DNA from: Bacillus sp. ISL-7
Lineage (GTDB): Bacteria; Bacillota; Bacilli; Bacillales_B; DSM-18226
Assembly: GCF_018613065.1 (NCBI RefSeq)
Contig: NZ_JAGGQW010000044.1
Location: 11,163 to 75,162, forward strand
Direction: 5' to 3'
Length of the DNA: 64,000 nucleotides
Shown: positions 19,175 to 28,241 of the stretch, in pieces
How positions within the stretch are numbered: the stretch's first letter is position 1
How the letters are laid out: the number at the start of each line of letters is the position of its first letter
Program-made: the position numbers and the translations under genes
Notes under the pieces: generated by a model
Database searches by the model: none
Told to the model about the DNA's origin: nothing
Seen by the model: only the letters and a program-made list of their open reading frames with translations

Positions 19175-20653
19175 TTGAATTTAAGTACAATTAAATATTC
19201 ATGGTTTGGAAACGTCAAGGGAGATGTGTTAGCAGGTATTGTTGTTGCTCTTGCTTTAATTCCAGAAGCAATTGCATTCTCAATCATTGCAGGTGTGGAT
19301 CCGATGGTGGGACTGTACGCTTCCTTCTGTATTGCCGTTACTATTGCTTTTGTGGGTGGACGACCTGGAATGATTTCAGCTGCCACGGGTGCAACTGCTT
19401 TATTAATGGTAACATTGGTTAAAGACCACGGTTTGCAATATTTACTGGCTGCAACCATCCTAACTGGTGTTTTACAAATAATCATGGGAGCTTTAAAACT
19501 AGGTCGTTTGATGAAATTTGTCCCTAGATCGGTAATGACTGGATTTGTTAATGCCCTTGCGATATTAATCTTTTCAGCTCAATTAGTCCAATTTAAAGGG
19601 GCATCTTGGCAAATGTATGCGATGGTAGCAGGAGCACTTGCCATTATCTACATCTTACCTCGTTTTACTAAAGCTGTACCTTCACCATTAGTTGCGATTA
19701 TTGTTATTACAGCAATCTCAATATTTACGGGAAGTGATGTTCGTACAGTTGGGGACATGGGTGAATTGACTTCGAAATTACCTATATTTTTAATTCCTGA
19801 CATTCCGTTTAACTTTGAGACTTTGCAAATCATTTTTCCTTATTCCTTGTCTATTGCATTGGTAGGACTAGTGGAAACACTTTTAACTGCTTCTATTGTA
19901 GATGACATGACAGATACAGAAAGTGATAAAAATAAGGAAGCACGTGGTCAGGGTATCGCTAATATCGTCTCAGGATTATTTGGCGGAATGGCTGGATGTG
20001 CGATGATTGGTCAGTCTGTCATCAATGTTAAATCTGGTGGTAGAGGACGTTTATCTACATTTGTTGCAGGTGCTTTTTTATTGACACTAATCATGTTGCT
20101 TAAAGGGTTCCTGGTACAAATTCCAATGGCAGCCTTAGTCGGAGTTATGTTCATGGTTTCAATTGGAACATTTGATTGGTCCTGCCTAAAAACATTAAAA
20201 AAGGTACCAGTTACTGATACGATTGTTATGATCGTGACTGTTGTTACAGTGGTTAAAACTGACAACCTATCTATGGGTGTTTTAGTCGGAGTAATTTTAA
20301 GTGCCATTTTCTTCGCAGCAAAGATTTCAAAAGTAACTGTAACAAGTCTGTCATCAAAAGGTTCTCACAAGAAGGTTTATCATGTATCTGGACAACTCTT
20401 CTTTGCTTCTGTAACAGACTTTGTTAACAGCTTTGATTATAAAGAAGCTGTGAGTGAGATTGATATAGATTTGTCCAATGCTCACCTTTGGGATGACTCA
20501 GCTGTTGGTGCCATTGATAAAGTGGTTATCAAGTACCATCAAAATGGGGTTAAGGTGAATCTTAAAGGACTAAATACAGAAAGTAATAAACTAATTGATA
20601 AAATAGCGGTTCATAACAAGCCAGGTGGGCTTGAGAAAGTTGCTAGTCACTAA
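19175..20653 (+). CDS. SulP family anion transporter, second copy
   Basis: 492 residues from TTG 19175, chosen because the AAAGGGAGAGG site (19157-19166) is correctly spaced for it and overlaps the alternative GTG at 19166. Same domain order as the SulP at 15626 (membrane domain to about 380, STAS domain after it, ending [16 protein letters not shown]), and very similar throughout ([40 protein letters not shown]). It is followed by a Na+/H+ antiporter-type gene; SulP plus Na+/H+ antiporter is known for Na+-dependent bicarbonate uptake (BicA with an Nha-type antiporter), which suggests, but does not prove, bicarbonate as substrate. Confidence 0.9.
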   Translation: MNLSTIKYSWFGNVKGDVLAGIVVALALIPEAIAFSIIAGVDPMVGLYASFCIAVTIAFVGGRPGMISAATGATALLMVTLVKDHGLQYLLAATILTGVLQIIMGALKLGRLMKFVPRSVMTGFVNALAILIFSAQLVQFKGASWQMYAMVAGALAIIYILPRFTKAVPSPLVAIIVITAISIFTGSDVRTVGDMGELTSKLPIFLIPDIPFNFETLQIIFPYSLSIALVGLVETLLTASIVDDMTDTESDKNKEARGQGIANIVSGLFGGMAGCAMIGQSVINVKSGGRGRLSTFVAGAFLLTLIMLLKGFLVQIPMAALVGVMFMVSIGTFDWSCLKTLKKVPVTDTIVMIVTVVTVVKTDNLSMGVLVGVILSAIFFAAKISKVTVTSLSSKGSHKKVYHVSGQLFFASVTDFVNSFDYKEAVSEIDIDLSNAHLWDDSAVGAIDKVVIKYHQNGVKVNLKGLNTESNKLIDKIAVHNKPGGLEKVASH

Positions 20654-20683
20654 TATATCGTAAATCATTTTTCAATTGGAGGA

Positions 20684-20727
20684 GCCTGTCACCAGGGGAT
20701 ATTTATACCCTGGTGACAGGCTTTTTT
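20684..20727 (+). terminator. Strong terminator after second SulP gene
   Basis: Perfect 14-bp stem GCCTGTCACCAGGG / CCCTGGTGACAGGC with a 10-nt loop and T6. It separates the SulP gene from the antiporter and argues against starting the latter upstream of it. Confidence 0.93.
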
Positions 20728-20780
20728 GCATTTTTTTATGTTTTATACAAATTCTAATAAGATGGAAAGGCGGTATTAAA

Positions 20781-21885
20781 ATGTTAATACTTCAATTAGC
20801 CATTATTTTAATTGCATCTAAAATTGCTGGGAGTTTAAGTGTAAGATTGGGGCAGCCATCAGTGCTTGGAAAACTCCTTATTGGGATTGTATTAGGACCA
20901 TCAATATTAGGCTTGGTGACAGAAACAGAAACCTTAGCAGAATTCAGTCAGATCGGTGTTATACTTTTGATGTTTATAGCTGGGTTAGAAACGGATATAG
21001 ATGAATTTAAACGAACTGGAAAAGCATCTACCTATGTAGGCCTTGGCGGTATTATCGTTCCACTTGTTTTAGGATCTTTTGCTGGACTGATGTTAAATCT
21101 TACATCCGTACAATCCTGGTTTTTAGGGTTATTGCTTTCTGCTACAAGTGTAAGTATCTCCGTTCAAGCATTGAAAGAGATGGGACATTTAAAAACTCGT
21201 GAAGGAACGACCATCTTAGGGGCCGCCGTTATTGATGATGTGGTGGTAGTTATAGCTTTGGCATTTTTAATGAGTTTTGCAGGTGGAGATGTCAACTTAA
21301 CCACAGTAATTTTAAAGAAATTTTTATTTTTCGCAGGAGCCATTATTGTTGGTTGGAAAATCGTTCCTTTGTTTATGAAAAGATTAGCTATTTTAAAGGT
21401 AACGGAAACTGTTGTTTCATCTGCTTTAATCATCTGTTTTATTTTTGCATATTTAGCAGAGTACACAGGTGTCGCTGCAATAATTGGAGCGTATATCGCT
21501 GGCGTAGCCATAAGCTTAACTGACTTTAAGCACGAGGTATTCGAAAAGATAGAAACCATTAGTTACTCGATATTTGTCCCTGTTTTCTTTACATCCATTG
21601 GAGTAACTGCTCATTTTGGCTATTTTGACTAAACTAATTGGTGCATCCATTGGTGCGAAGGTTGCTAGGTTCTCTTGGAACAGTTCGTTCGGCATTGGGG
21701 CAGCTATGGTATCTCGTGGTGAAGTTGCATTAATCATTGCAGCTATTGGTTTAGAAACAAAACTGTTGAGTCAAGAAATGTTTGCAGTAATTGTTGTTGT
21801 CGTACTTATTACAACGATAGTAACTCCTCCAATGATGAAGATGTTTTTTAATAAGAATTCACAAAAAGAGCTGTCCAATAACTAA
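20781..21885 (+). pseudogene. CPA2-type Na+(K+)/H+ antiporter, internally deleted and frameshifted
   Basis: The gene starts at ATG 20781 behind GGAAAGGCGG (a longer frame from 20676 would run through the terminator). Residues 1-283 match NapA/Kef-type antiporters, including the paired DD in GAAVIDDVVVVIAL expected for electrogenic exchange, and end at a TAA at 21630. Reading resumes in another frame (LAILTKLIGASIGAKVARFS, GAAMVSRGEVALIIAAIGLE) to 21885. Compared with the family, roughly one membrane segment (about 20-25 residues) is missing at the junction. The protein is therefore probably non-functional unless the deletion is an assembly error. Confidence 0.8.
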
Positions 21886-21891
21886 AATAAC

Positions 21892-21923
21892 AAAAGCACG
21901 CTGAATTTCTCAGCGTGCTTTTT
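21892..21923. terminator. Bidirectional terminator
   Basis: Perfect stem AAAAGCACGCTGA / TCAGCGTGCTTTT, loop ATTTC; shared by the antiporter and the convergent RNase J gene. Confidence 0.92.
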
Positions 21924-21948
21924 CAAATTCCACCATTACATACCATTA

Positions 21949-23619
21949 CTAATTGACATCCATAATTATTGGAAGGATCATAGGCCGTCTTCCTGTTTCT
22001 TTATAAATTAACGGCTCAACATAATTTAAAATTTCCTTTTTTATGTTTCCCCACTGAAGTCTTTCTGCTTCAAGAGATGTTATAGTAGCTGTGTGTGCGG
22101 CATCCTTAATTTTTCCTAATAATTCTTCAGATTCTCTCATAAAGACAAATCCTCTTGTAATGATTTCAGGTCCCCTAATAATGGTCTTATTCTTAAAGTC
22201 AATGGCTATAACCGCCATTAAAATACCTGATTCTGATAGTTTTTTACGATCCCTAAGTACAATCTCCCCAATATCACCTATTCCTTCACCATCAACGTAA
22301 ACTGGATCTGCAGGGACACTGCCAGTCAATTTGGCAGTCGTTTCATTGACTTCGAGTATATGCCCATTATCCATTATAAATGAATTGCTGAAAGGCACAT
22401 CGCATTCCTGTGCTAACTCTACATGTCTTTTTAACATACGGTATTCCCCGTGAATGGGTACAAAAAACTTAGGTTTCATCAATCGAAGCATGAGTTTTAG
22501 TTCTTCTTGGGCACCGTGACCTGATGTATGAATTTCAGTGAGCCTGTGATGGATTACATTCGCACCTGCACGACTTAATTGGTCAATAATTTTGTTGATA
22601 CTAGTTGTGTTACCTGGTATAGGGGAGGATGAAAAAATCACAGTATCTTCTTTCTTTATTGATAGTCTGGGGTGTTTTTTATTTGCAATTCTTGATAAAG
22701 CAGCAAAAGGTTCTCCCTGGCTTCCCGTGCAGATAACCAGTATTTGATCATCAGGATATTGGTTAATTTCAGTTTCATCAATTAATGTGTTATCTGGAAT
22801 GGTTAGATAGCCAAGCTCTTGGCCTATTCTAACCGCTTTTACAAGACTTCTTCCAAGGACAGCAATTTTTCGTTTATTAATAATTGCGGCATCAATTGCT
22901 TGTTTAAACCGATACATATTGGAGGCAAAAGTAGCAAAAATGATCCGCCCAGAAATATGATTAAAAAGGTCGTGTATTGTTTGACTTATTTTTCTTTCAG
23001 ACATTGAAAATCCAGGTATTTCACTATTTGTACTATCTGAAAGTAGGCAGACAACTCCTTCATTACCGATAGCAGCCATTTTAGAAATGTTTGATGGATG
23101 ACCTAAAGGAGTTAAATCAAACTTAAAATCTCCTGTATGAACTACATTACCTTTTGGAGTTCTGACAACAATACCGTAAGAATCAGGTATGCTATGGGTT
23201 GTTCTAAAAAAATCTACTGCAACATTCATAAAAGCAATAGTTTTATCTTCTTCGATTTCATATAGTCTCGCTTTATCCAATAAGCCATGTTCTTTTAGCT
23301 TTTCTTTTATTAATTCAATAGCCAATTTTCCTGCATAGATGGGGATGTTTATTTCCTTTAATAAAAAGGGGATACCACCAATATGATCTTCATGACCATG
23401 TGTAACGAATAAACCTTTTATTTTATCCTCATTTTCAATCAAATAAGAATAATCTGGGATGACGTAATCAATGCCAAACAACTCATCTCCAGGGAATTTA
23501 ATACCTGCGTCCACCAGAATAATTTCATTTTGGTATTGAATAACATAAGTATTCTTACCGATTTCACCTAAACCACCAAGTGCAAAAACTTCAATGTTAT
23601 TATTTTTTAAAATCGCCAT
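21949..23619 (-). CDS. rnj: Ribonuclease J
   Basis: 556 residues, the length of Bacillus RNase J1. Metallo-beta-lactamase fold with the zinc motif THGHEDHIGG (His74, His76, Asp78, His79), His142 and Asp164, a beta-CASP region and the C-terminal domain with GFVFMRESEELL and RRPMILPIIMDVN. Such enzymes are 5'-3' exoribonucleases and endonucleases of mRNA turnover. It is closest to the RnjA type but diverged from the B. subtilis protein at many conserved positions, and sits amid transport genes rather than in the usual rnj context, so it may be an additional accessory paralogue. ATG 23619 behind GGAGTGGG. Confidence 0.9.
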   Translation of the reverse strand: MAILKNNNIEVFALGGLGEIGKNTYVIQYQNEIILVDAGIKFPGDELFGIDYVIPDYSYLIENEDKIKGLFVTHGHEDHIGGIPFLLKEINIPIYAGKLAIELIKEKLKEHGLLDKARLYEIEEDKTIAFMNVAVDFFRTTHSIPDSYGIVVRTPKGNVVHTGDFKFDLTPLGHPSNISKMAAIGNEGVVCLLSDSTNSEIPGFSMSERKISQTIHDLFNHISGRIIFATFASNMYRFKQAIDAAIINKRKIAVLGRSLVKAVRIGQELGYLTIPDNTLIDETEINQYPDDQILVICTGSQGEPFAALSRIANKKHPRLSIKKEDTVIFSSSPIPGNTTSINKIIDQLSRAGANVIHHRLTEIHTSGHGAQEELKLMLRLMKPKFFVPIHGEYRMLKRHVELAQECDVPFSNSFIMDNGHILEVNETTAKLTGSVPADPVYVDGEGIGDIGEIVLRDRKKLSESGILMAVIAIDFKNKTIIRGPEIITRGFVFMRESEELLGKIKDAAHTATITSLEAERLQWGNIKKEILNYVEPLIYKETGRRPMILPIIMDVN

Positions 23620-23995
23620 TAACCCACTCCGTTCATAATAAACTGTTACTTTAATTCTAACACAGAATTGGGTCTTGCTAAATTTCTTCTATACGTATAT
23701 TTTTTAATAATAATCCTAATGTGAATAAATTCACTTAAACTAACGGGTGCAAGAGTAAAATATGGAGATCGCTGCGGCGGTCTTTTATGTTTGTTGTGCT
23801 AGGGAAGTTAGTTGTACTAGATTATCTTTCGGAGGTAGTCATATAACTAAACAAACTTGTTAAGTATGTTCTTGGTTTAAGTGCTAGTGGCAGTTTAATC
23901 GGATAGAAAAAAGGGGAAATCTGTATATTTTTTTATACGAAGTTAAAACTAGTGGGAATACAAAAAATGGAAATTAAATAAAAGGAATTAACTTT
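23620..23995. other. Gap with one palindromic repeat
   Basis: No gene. Holds a dispersed palindromic repeat (23721-23790), whose GATCG...CGGTC end resembles a terminator, and the RBS (AAAGGAATT) of the following membrane protein. Confidence 0.4.
23721..23790 (+). repeat. Dispersed palindromic repeat, copy a
   Basis: Core CACTTAAACTAACGGGTGC at 23732-23750, followed by GAGATCGCTGCGGCGGTCTTTT, a small terminator-like hairpin. Shares the core with the copies at 24601, 35991, 47063, 48335 and the IS110-split copy at 49784/51407. Confidence 0.7.
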
Positions 23996-24520
23996 ATGAA
24001 TTTTATCTTCGCTATAATTTATGTTTACATAGGGTGGAAATTTGGGAAATGGAAAGAATTCAATAGGTATTACCCAACACTATTGTACCTAATAATTGGT
24101 GATTTACTCTCTCAGTATTTATTATTTAATCATACTATGTGGATGTTTCATCCTTATGGAAAAATCGATGAATTACTATTTAATAATCATACATTAATTG
24201 CTTTGACAAAAATGGTTATACAATATCCAGTTACTATCGCTATTTTTCTTGGAAGGATGACATCCAGTAAAAAGCAACAATTATTTTCAATTGTTTTATG
24301 GTCTGGAATTTATTCGGTTAATACACTAATAGCTTATTTTTTTGGTGTAATCACTTTACATAATGGTTGGAACTGTTGGTGGGATTGTGCTTTTAATGTA
24401 ATGTTGTTTTCGATGTTATTTATACATTACAAAAAACCAATTTTAGCGTGGATACTTACTGTTTCGATTATATTGGGATTGTGGTGGATTTTTGATGTTC
24501 CTTTTTCTGTTCTTAAATAA
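23996..24520 (+). CDS. CBO0543 family membrane protein
   Basis: 174 residues with five or six membrane helices. Family wording is clear: YIGWKFGKWKEFNRYYPTLL near the start, then LSQYLLFNHTMWMFHP and a C-terminal WWDCAFNVMLFSMLFIHYKK. CBO0543-like proteins are abundant in Bacillus and Clostridium and of unknown function. ATG with AAAGGAATT upstream. Single-gene unit; the terminator at 24677 serves the convergent lipoprotein gene too. Confidence 0.78.
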   Translation: MNFIFAIIYVYIGWKFGKWKEFNRYYPTLLYLIIGDLLSQYLLFNHTMWMFHPYGKIDELLFNNHTLIALTKMVIQYPVTIAIFLGRMTSSKKQQLFSIVLWSGIYSVNTLIAYFFGVITLHNGWNCWWDCAFNVMLFSMLFIHYKKPILAWILTVSIILGLWWIFDVPFSVLK

Positions 24521-24600
24521 CATTTCATTATAATTTAATATTGCTTTAATAAGTGCGATTCTTCAAGATGAAGGTCGCCTTTTGTTTTTTTCATAAACGA

Positions 24601-24645
24601 GATTGTGAAATATTACACTTAAACTATCGGGTGCAAGAGTTAAAG
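24601..24645 (+). repeat. Dispersed palindromic repeat, copy b
   Basis: GATTGTGAAATATTACACTT followed by AAACTATCGGGTGCAAGAG. It shows the 5' extension GATTGTGAA(A/G)nATT that precedes most copies. Confidence 0.7.
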
Positions 24646-24676
24646 AAGATCAGGAACAGTGGAACAATATAATTGA

Positions 24677-24716
24677 CAAGTAAAACCACTTGGGTTATTC
24701 CAAGTGGTTTTACTTT
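24677..24716. terminator. Bidirectional terminator
   Basis: Stem AAGTAAAACCACTTGG / CCAAGTGGTTTTACTT with loop GTTATT; strong on both strands. Confidence 0.9.
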
Positions 24717-24736
24717 GATGCATATGTTTGCTTTAT

Positions 24737-25210
24737 CTATTTAAACGATTTAGCGGTCTCAATTAAATCCACTTTGGACAATTTCTTATTAGATTGTTCA
24801 GTATAATATATTAAAGTATATTCTAAATCTCCATCTTTCCATCTTAAAGTCTGTTCTTCTTTACTTGCAATATATTGTCCTTTTCTTTCTCCAATTTTGA
24901 CTTCTTCAGATTTTGAATTAGAATGACCTTCTTTACCTTTTACTACCAAAAGCTCCAAGTGATTGTTATTTCCCTTCCCATTGGTAAAAAAGTCAAATGT
25001 TTTTATGTCTGTTTGGTCTGGAAGTGAATCAAATGAAGCTTTCACATTTTCGAATGGTAATTTTGTTGGCAATTTAGGTTGGAATCCGTAGCCTTTGACT
25101 TTTTCTTTTAATTTTGAATTATCAAACGCATATAAGTTGGAGCTGTTAGAACTGCATCCTGCAAACAATAGAAGAACAAAAGTTAATAATATTAATAATT
25201 TCTTTTTCAA
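24737..25210 (-). CDS. Secreted lipoprotein of unknown function
   Basis: 157 residues. A lipoprotein signal peptide MKKKLLILLTFVLLLFAGC has the lipobox FAGC with Cys19 as lipid-attachment site. The mature part (YGFQPKLPTKLPFE..., LRWKDGDLEYTLIYYTEQ..., LSKVDLIETAKSF) follows the DUF4367-like pattern of Bacillus proteins in which a short beta domain ends with an SKEEL-type helix. Function unknown. RBS GGGGGAGAAAATTTG is close to the start. Confidence 0.75.
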   Translation of the reverse strand: MKKKLLILLTFVLLLFAGCSSNSSNLYAFDNSKLKEKVKGYGFQPKLPTKLPFENVKASFDSLPDQTDIKTFDFFTNGKGNNNHLELLVVKGKEGHSNSKSEEVKIGERKGQYIASKEEQTLRWKDGDLEYTLIYYTEQSNKKLSKVDLIETAKSFK

Positions 25211-25540
25211 ATTTTCTCCCCCAATATATATTAATCTCTAAATATACTTTAGCATAAAATTCCAGTTGTATTTGTGCTTTTTAAAATAATTTATAAATAA
25301 CACAGCAATTAGTACCCAATTTCCCATAATGACAATAGCTATTGTAAACTTGTTAATTCCTATGATATTTTTTTACAATGTTTGCTAAAAATGGTGTTAC
25401 ATCAATGAAAAAAGCATACTTCGCACTTCAAAGCCTCCAGGGGCGGCGTGGAGATGTACATTATATGGAAAAATATGGAGTAGTAGCTAACTCCTTTATT
25501 TAACTATGCGCCAATACCCATTCGCCCAATAGTATTAAGG
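25211..25540. other. Gap before acyl-CoA dehydrogenase remnant
   Basis: No gene. A 32-codon frame from about 25404 (MKKAYFALQSLQGRRGDVHY) has no recognisable homologue. The region probably contains what is left of the promoter of the sulfur-type operon. Confidence 0.3.
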
Positions 25541-25920
25541 GTCCAATCGCTCAGCTGCCAAACGTGCAGGCTTTATTAGGTGAGATGGACTTGGAATTAT
25601 ACAAAGCAAGATTTGCCCTATATGGTACGGCAGAGGCTTACATTGATGAGGATCGTAATAAGGATATTACGAACGAAGCGCTTGTAGCCAAACATATTGT
25701 GACAAATTCAGCGATTACAGTTGTCGACAAAGCCATGCGATTAGTCGGAGCAAAAAGCTTACAGCTGACAAATCCACTGCAGCGTTATTACCGAGATGTT
25801 CGGGCAGGCCTACATAATCCGCCTATGGATGATCTAACCATTTCAAAATTAGCTCAAACAGCTATTCATCAATATGAATCTAAGGGAGGAAAAGACAATG
25901 AAAATGAAAAAAGTTTTTAA
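25510..25920 (+). pseudogene. Acyl-CoA dehydrogenase-like flavoprotein, C-terminal fragment
   Basis: About 135 codons encode the C-terminal four-helix part of an acyl-CoA dehydrogenase fold: LLGEMDLELYKARFALYGTA, AKHIVTNSAITVVDKAMRLVGAKSL, and NPLQRYYRDVRAGLHNPPMDD with the flavin-facing YRDVR motif. The usual protein is about 390 residues; the catalytic N-terminal two thirds are gone. It overlaps the start of the ABC substrate-binding protein gene by 23 bases. In bacilli this protein type (SfnB/DszC-like) is commonly encoded with a cystine-type amino-acid ABC transporter in operons for organosulfur use. Confidence 0.78.
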
Positions 25921-26770
25921 AATCGCCGCTACAGGAATAGCTTTAGTAACTCTAATAGCAGGTTGCGGCTCAAATACAACAACCGGCGCAAAATCGGATT
26001 CAGGAGATGCTGGGAAAGAAGTTAGAAAAGTAAAAGTAGCGTTTGATCAAGGCGGTAAACCAATAGGATACGTAGATGAAAAGGGAAACCCAACTGGATA
26101 TGAAATTGAAGTCATGAAATTAGTTGATAAGGCACTGCCAGAATACGAATTCCAATATGTGCCAACATCAAGTGAAGACTTATTGATAGGGGTTCAACAA
26201 GGCAAATATCAAGTAGGTGTAAAAAATGCCTGGTTTACAGAGGAAAGAACGAAGAGTTATATTTTCCCTAAAGAATTCCTCGGACTTAGCGGCGTTGGCC
26301 TTTTGTTAAAAAAGGAAAATGAAGATATAAAAGATTTATCAGATTTTGCTAAAGCTAATCTTTCTTTAGCTCCTATTGCTGCAAGTAATGCTCAATATAC
26401 CATTGTGGATGAATATAACCAAGCCAATCCAGACAATAAAGTTAACCTGGAAGCCGGAGATGCATTCTCAGTGGATGTCGTTCAATGGGTAAATGAAGGA
26501 CGTGTAGATGGAGGCATTTATTTGGGAGCAACGTATGAAAAGCAAGTTCTTGCAAAGGATGGTCCTTATCATAATTTAGCAAATGACCTTGTTTATAATG
26601 AGTTTGCGGTTGTCAAAACGTGGCCATTATTCAACAAAAAAGAACAAGAATTTGCAGATGCCTACGATCAAGCCATCAAGAAAATAAAAGAGGAAAAGAA
26701 GACAAACAAACTGATGGTTAAGTTCTATAATACTGATTTATTTAAACTATTGGATACTGTAAAAAGGTAA
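25898..26770 (+). CDS. Amino acid ABC transporter substrate-binding lipoprotein
   Basis: 290 residues from ATG 25898, preceded by AAGGGAGGA at the right distance (an upstream start at 25874 would lie inside the RBS). Lipoprotein signal ending LIAGC, then a family-3 solute-binding domain: VKVAFDQGGKPIGYVDEKG, PTGYEIEVMKLVDKALPEY, GVQQGKYQVGVKNAWFTEER. Resembles the TcyJ/TcyK type of cystine and S-containing amino-acid binding proteins of Bacillus. First intact gene of a transporter operon now missing its ATPase. Confidence 0.88.
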   Translation: MKMKKVFKIAATGIALVTLIAGCGSNTTTGAKSDSGDAGKEVRKVKVAFDQGGKPIGYVDEKGNPTGYEIEVMKLVDKALPEYEFQYVPTSSEDLLIGVQQGKYQVGVKNAWFTEERTKSYIFPKEFLGLSGVGLLLKKENEDIKDLSDFAKANLSLAPIAASNAQYTIVDEYNQANPDNKVNLEAGDAFSVDVVQWVNEGRVDGGIYLGATYEKQVLAKDGPYHNLANDLVYNEFAVVKTWPLFNKKEQEFADAYDQAIKKIKEEKKTNKLMVKFYNTDLFKLLDTVKR

Positions 26771-26791
26771 CCATCTAAAAAGAGGTGGAAT

Positions 26792-27499
26792 ATGCAAACG
26801 TATTTTGATAGTGCCTACATTTGGGGAGCATTGCCACAACTTCTTTCGTTTTTACACGTAACCTTTATGGTTGCAGGTCTATCGGTTTTGTTCGGTACGA
26901 TTCTAGGATTTATCTTAGCCGTAATGAAACTCGGAACGAGTACGGCTGCCAGAAAAATCGCCAATGGGTATACCACCATTTTAAGGTGTACCCCCTCTAT
27001 TGTTCTTTTATTTTTAGTGTATTACGGGCTTCCGGCAATAGCCAGTAACTTTGGTATAGACCTTAATCATCTTCACACTTCGATTTATGTTGTGATTACC
27101 TTTTCGCTGCAATTTGGGGCCATCATGTCTGAGGTGATGAGAACGGCTTATGAAGCGATCGACCGGGGGCAATATGAGGCAGCGGTTAGTGTCGGGCTTA
27201 GTCCTGCCCAGGCATTTCGGAGAATTCTGTTGCCGCAAGCATTTGTTGTCGCATTGCCCAATTTCGGCAACAGCCTCCTTGAATTAATGAAAGAAGGATC
27301 ATTAGCGTATACCATTGGTTTGGTTGATATTATGGGAAAAGCAAGTCTTATTATTTCAAATAACTATAATTCTCATTCGTTAGAAATTTATCTTGCCTTA
27401 TCTCTTATATACTGGGTTTTATCCATTTTGATTGAACAGTTCTTTTCAAAGTTAGAAAAGATTTTTAGTAAAGGTAAACTGGTTATAAAAACGACATAG
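26792..27499 (+). CDS. Amino acid ABC transporter permease
   Basis: 235 residues, five membrane helices, HisM/GlnP family: LGFILAVMKLGTS, TILRCTPSIVLLFLVYYGLP and the cytoplasmic EAA loop EAAVSVGLSPAQAFRRILLPQAF. Starts 21 bases after the binding-protein gene with AAAGAGGTGGAAT. Corresponds to TcyL of the cystine-type transporter. Intact, but the partner permease is truncated and no ATPase follows, so the system is probably dead unless complemented elsewhere. Confidence 0.9.
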   Translation: MQTYFDSAYIWGALPQLLSFLHVTFMVAGLSVLFGTILGFILAVMKLGTSTAARKIANGYTTILRCTPSIVLLFLVYYGLPAIASNFGIDLNHLHTSIYVVITFSLQFGAIMSEVMRTAYEAIDRGQYEAAVSVGLSPAQAFRRILLPQAFVVALPNFGNSLLELMKEGSLAYTIGLVDIMGKASLIISNNYNSHSLEIYLALSLIYWVLSILIEQFFSKLEKIFSKGKLVIKTT

Positions 27500-27510
27500 G
27501 GGGTGACAGC

Positions 27511-27852
27511 ATGTCGGTCGGATTGGATGTTCCATTTTTAGTAAAAACCTTTTTTGTTGCATTATCTGGAGTGCCTATAGCCTTACTCATTACGATTGTC
27601 TCCTTACTCATTGCTCTGCCTTTAGGATTTTTGCTCGCCTTATCGCGGATTAATCGAATTCCAGTGATAAGCCAGTTGGCACGAGTCTCTGTTTCGTTTG
27701 TGAGAGGGACTCCTGTCATTGTTCAAATTTTTATTATTTTTACAAGTGTTCCTCTACTATTGGCTCCCATATTCGAGAAATATCATGTTAAAACGAGTAT
27801 CTCATTCTTTTTCTTGACATGGGATTTTTATTTAAATACAATATTTCTATAA
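27511..27852 (+). pseudogene. Amino acid ABC transporter permease, truncated
   Basis: 113 codons: a correct HisM-type N-terminus (LITIVSLLIALPLGFLLALSRI, VSFVRGTPVIVQIFIIFTSVPLLL) with RBS AGGGGGTGACAGC, but the frame derails after KYHVKTSISFFF, before the EAA loop, and the rest of the gene plus the expected ATP-binding protein gene are replaced by the ArsR/OYE/MFS cassette. The breakpoint lies at about 27815-27845. Confidence 0.85.
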
Positions 27853-27862
27853 ATACTGAAAT
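27842..27862 (-). promoter_or_regulatory. ArsR-type operator, site 1
   Basis: Exact reverse complement of the site at 28189-28209 (core GTATTTATAGAAATA on the minus strand). It also overlaps a second dyad ATAAATACTGAAATAAGTATTTAT around 27849-27873, immediately before the regulator's RBS. Likely autoregulatory operator. Confidence 0.65.
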
Positions 27863-27894
27863 AAGTATTTATATTTTTTGGAAGGGGGTCATCC

Positions 27895-28161
27895 TTGGTG
27901 AATGATGATATTGCAGTAAAAGTCTATAAGGCACTGGGTGAAACAACACGTTTACAAATTGTTAAAGTTTTAGCAAAACAACCGGAATTAGCTTGCCATG
28001 AAATGAAAAATCAAATAAAAGTGTCGGCCAATTCAACTTTGACACATCATTTAAAACCATTACTCGATTGCGGATTGCTTTCCGTTCGCAAAGAGGGAAC
28101 CTTCCGATATTATAGTTTACAACGAGAAATCCTTGAACAATACGCTCCCGCTTTACTTTAA
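27895..28161 (+). CDS. ArsR-family transcriptional repressor
   Basis: 88 residues, a single winged-helix domain: VYKALGETTRLQIVKVLAKQPELACHEM, then the recognition helix ANSTLTHHLKPLLDCGLLSV and the wing RKEGTFRYYSL. No metal-binding CxC pair as in ArsR proper, so a small-molecule or redox signal is more likely. Start TTG 27895 (or the adjacent GTG 27898) behind GAAGGGGG. It lies upstream of an Old Yellow Enzyme and an MFS exporter; shared operators before all three genes make it the probable repressor of the cassette. Confidence 0.85.
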   Translation: MVNDDIAVKVYKALGETTRLQIVKVLAKQPELACHEMKNQIKVSANSTLTHHLKPLLDCGLLSVRKEGTFRYYSLQREILEQYAPALL

Positions 28162-28188
28162 ACAGAAAGCGGAAAATTTTTAATCTAT

Positions 28189-28210
28189 ATTTCAGTATTT
28201 ATAGAAATAC
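28189..28210 (+). promoter_or_regulatory. ArsR-type operator, site 2
   Basis: Dyad GTATTTATAGAAATAC within ATTTCA...CCGAA, about 30 bases before the Old Yellow Enzyme start; the same sequence occurs inverted before the regulator and, with one change, before the MFS gene. Confidence 0.65.
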
Positions 28211-28241
28211 CGAATAATAGAATTGAATGGGGGAAAATTAT

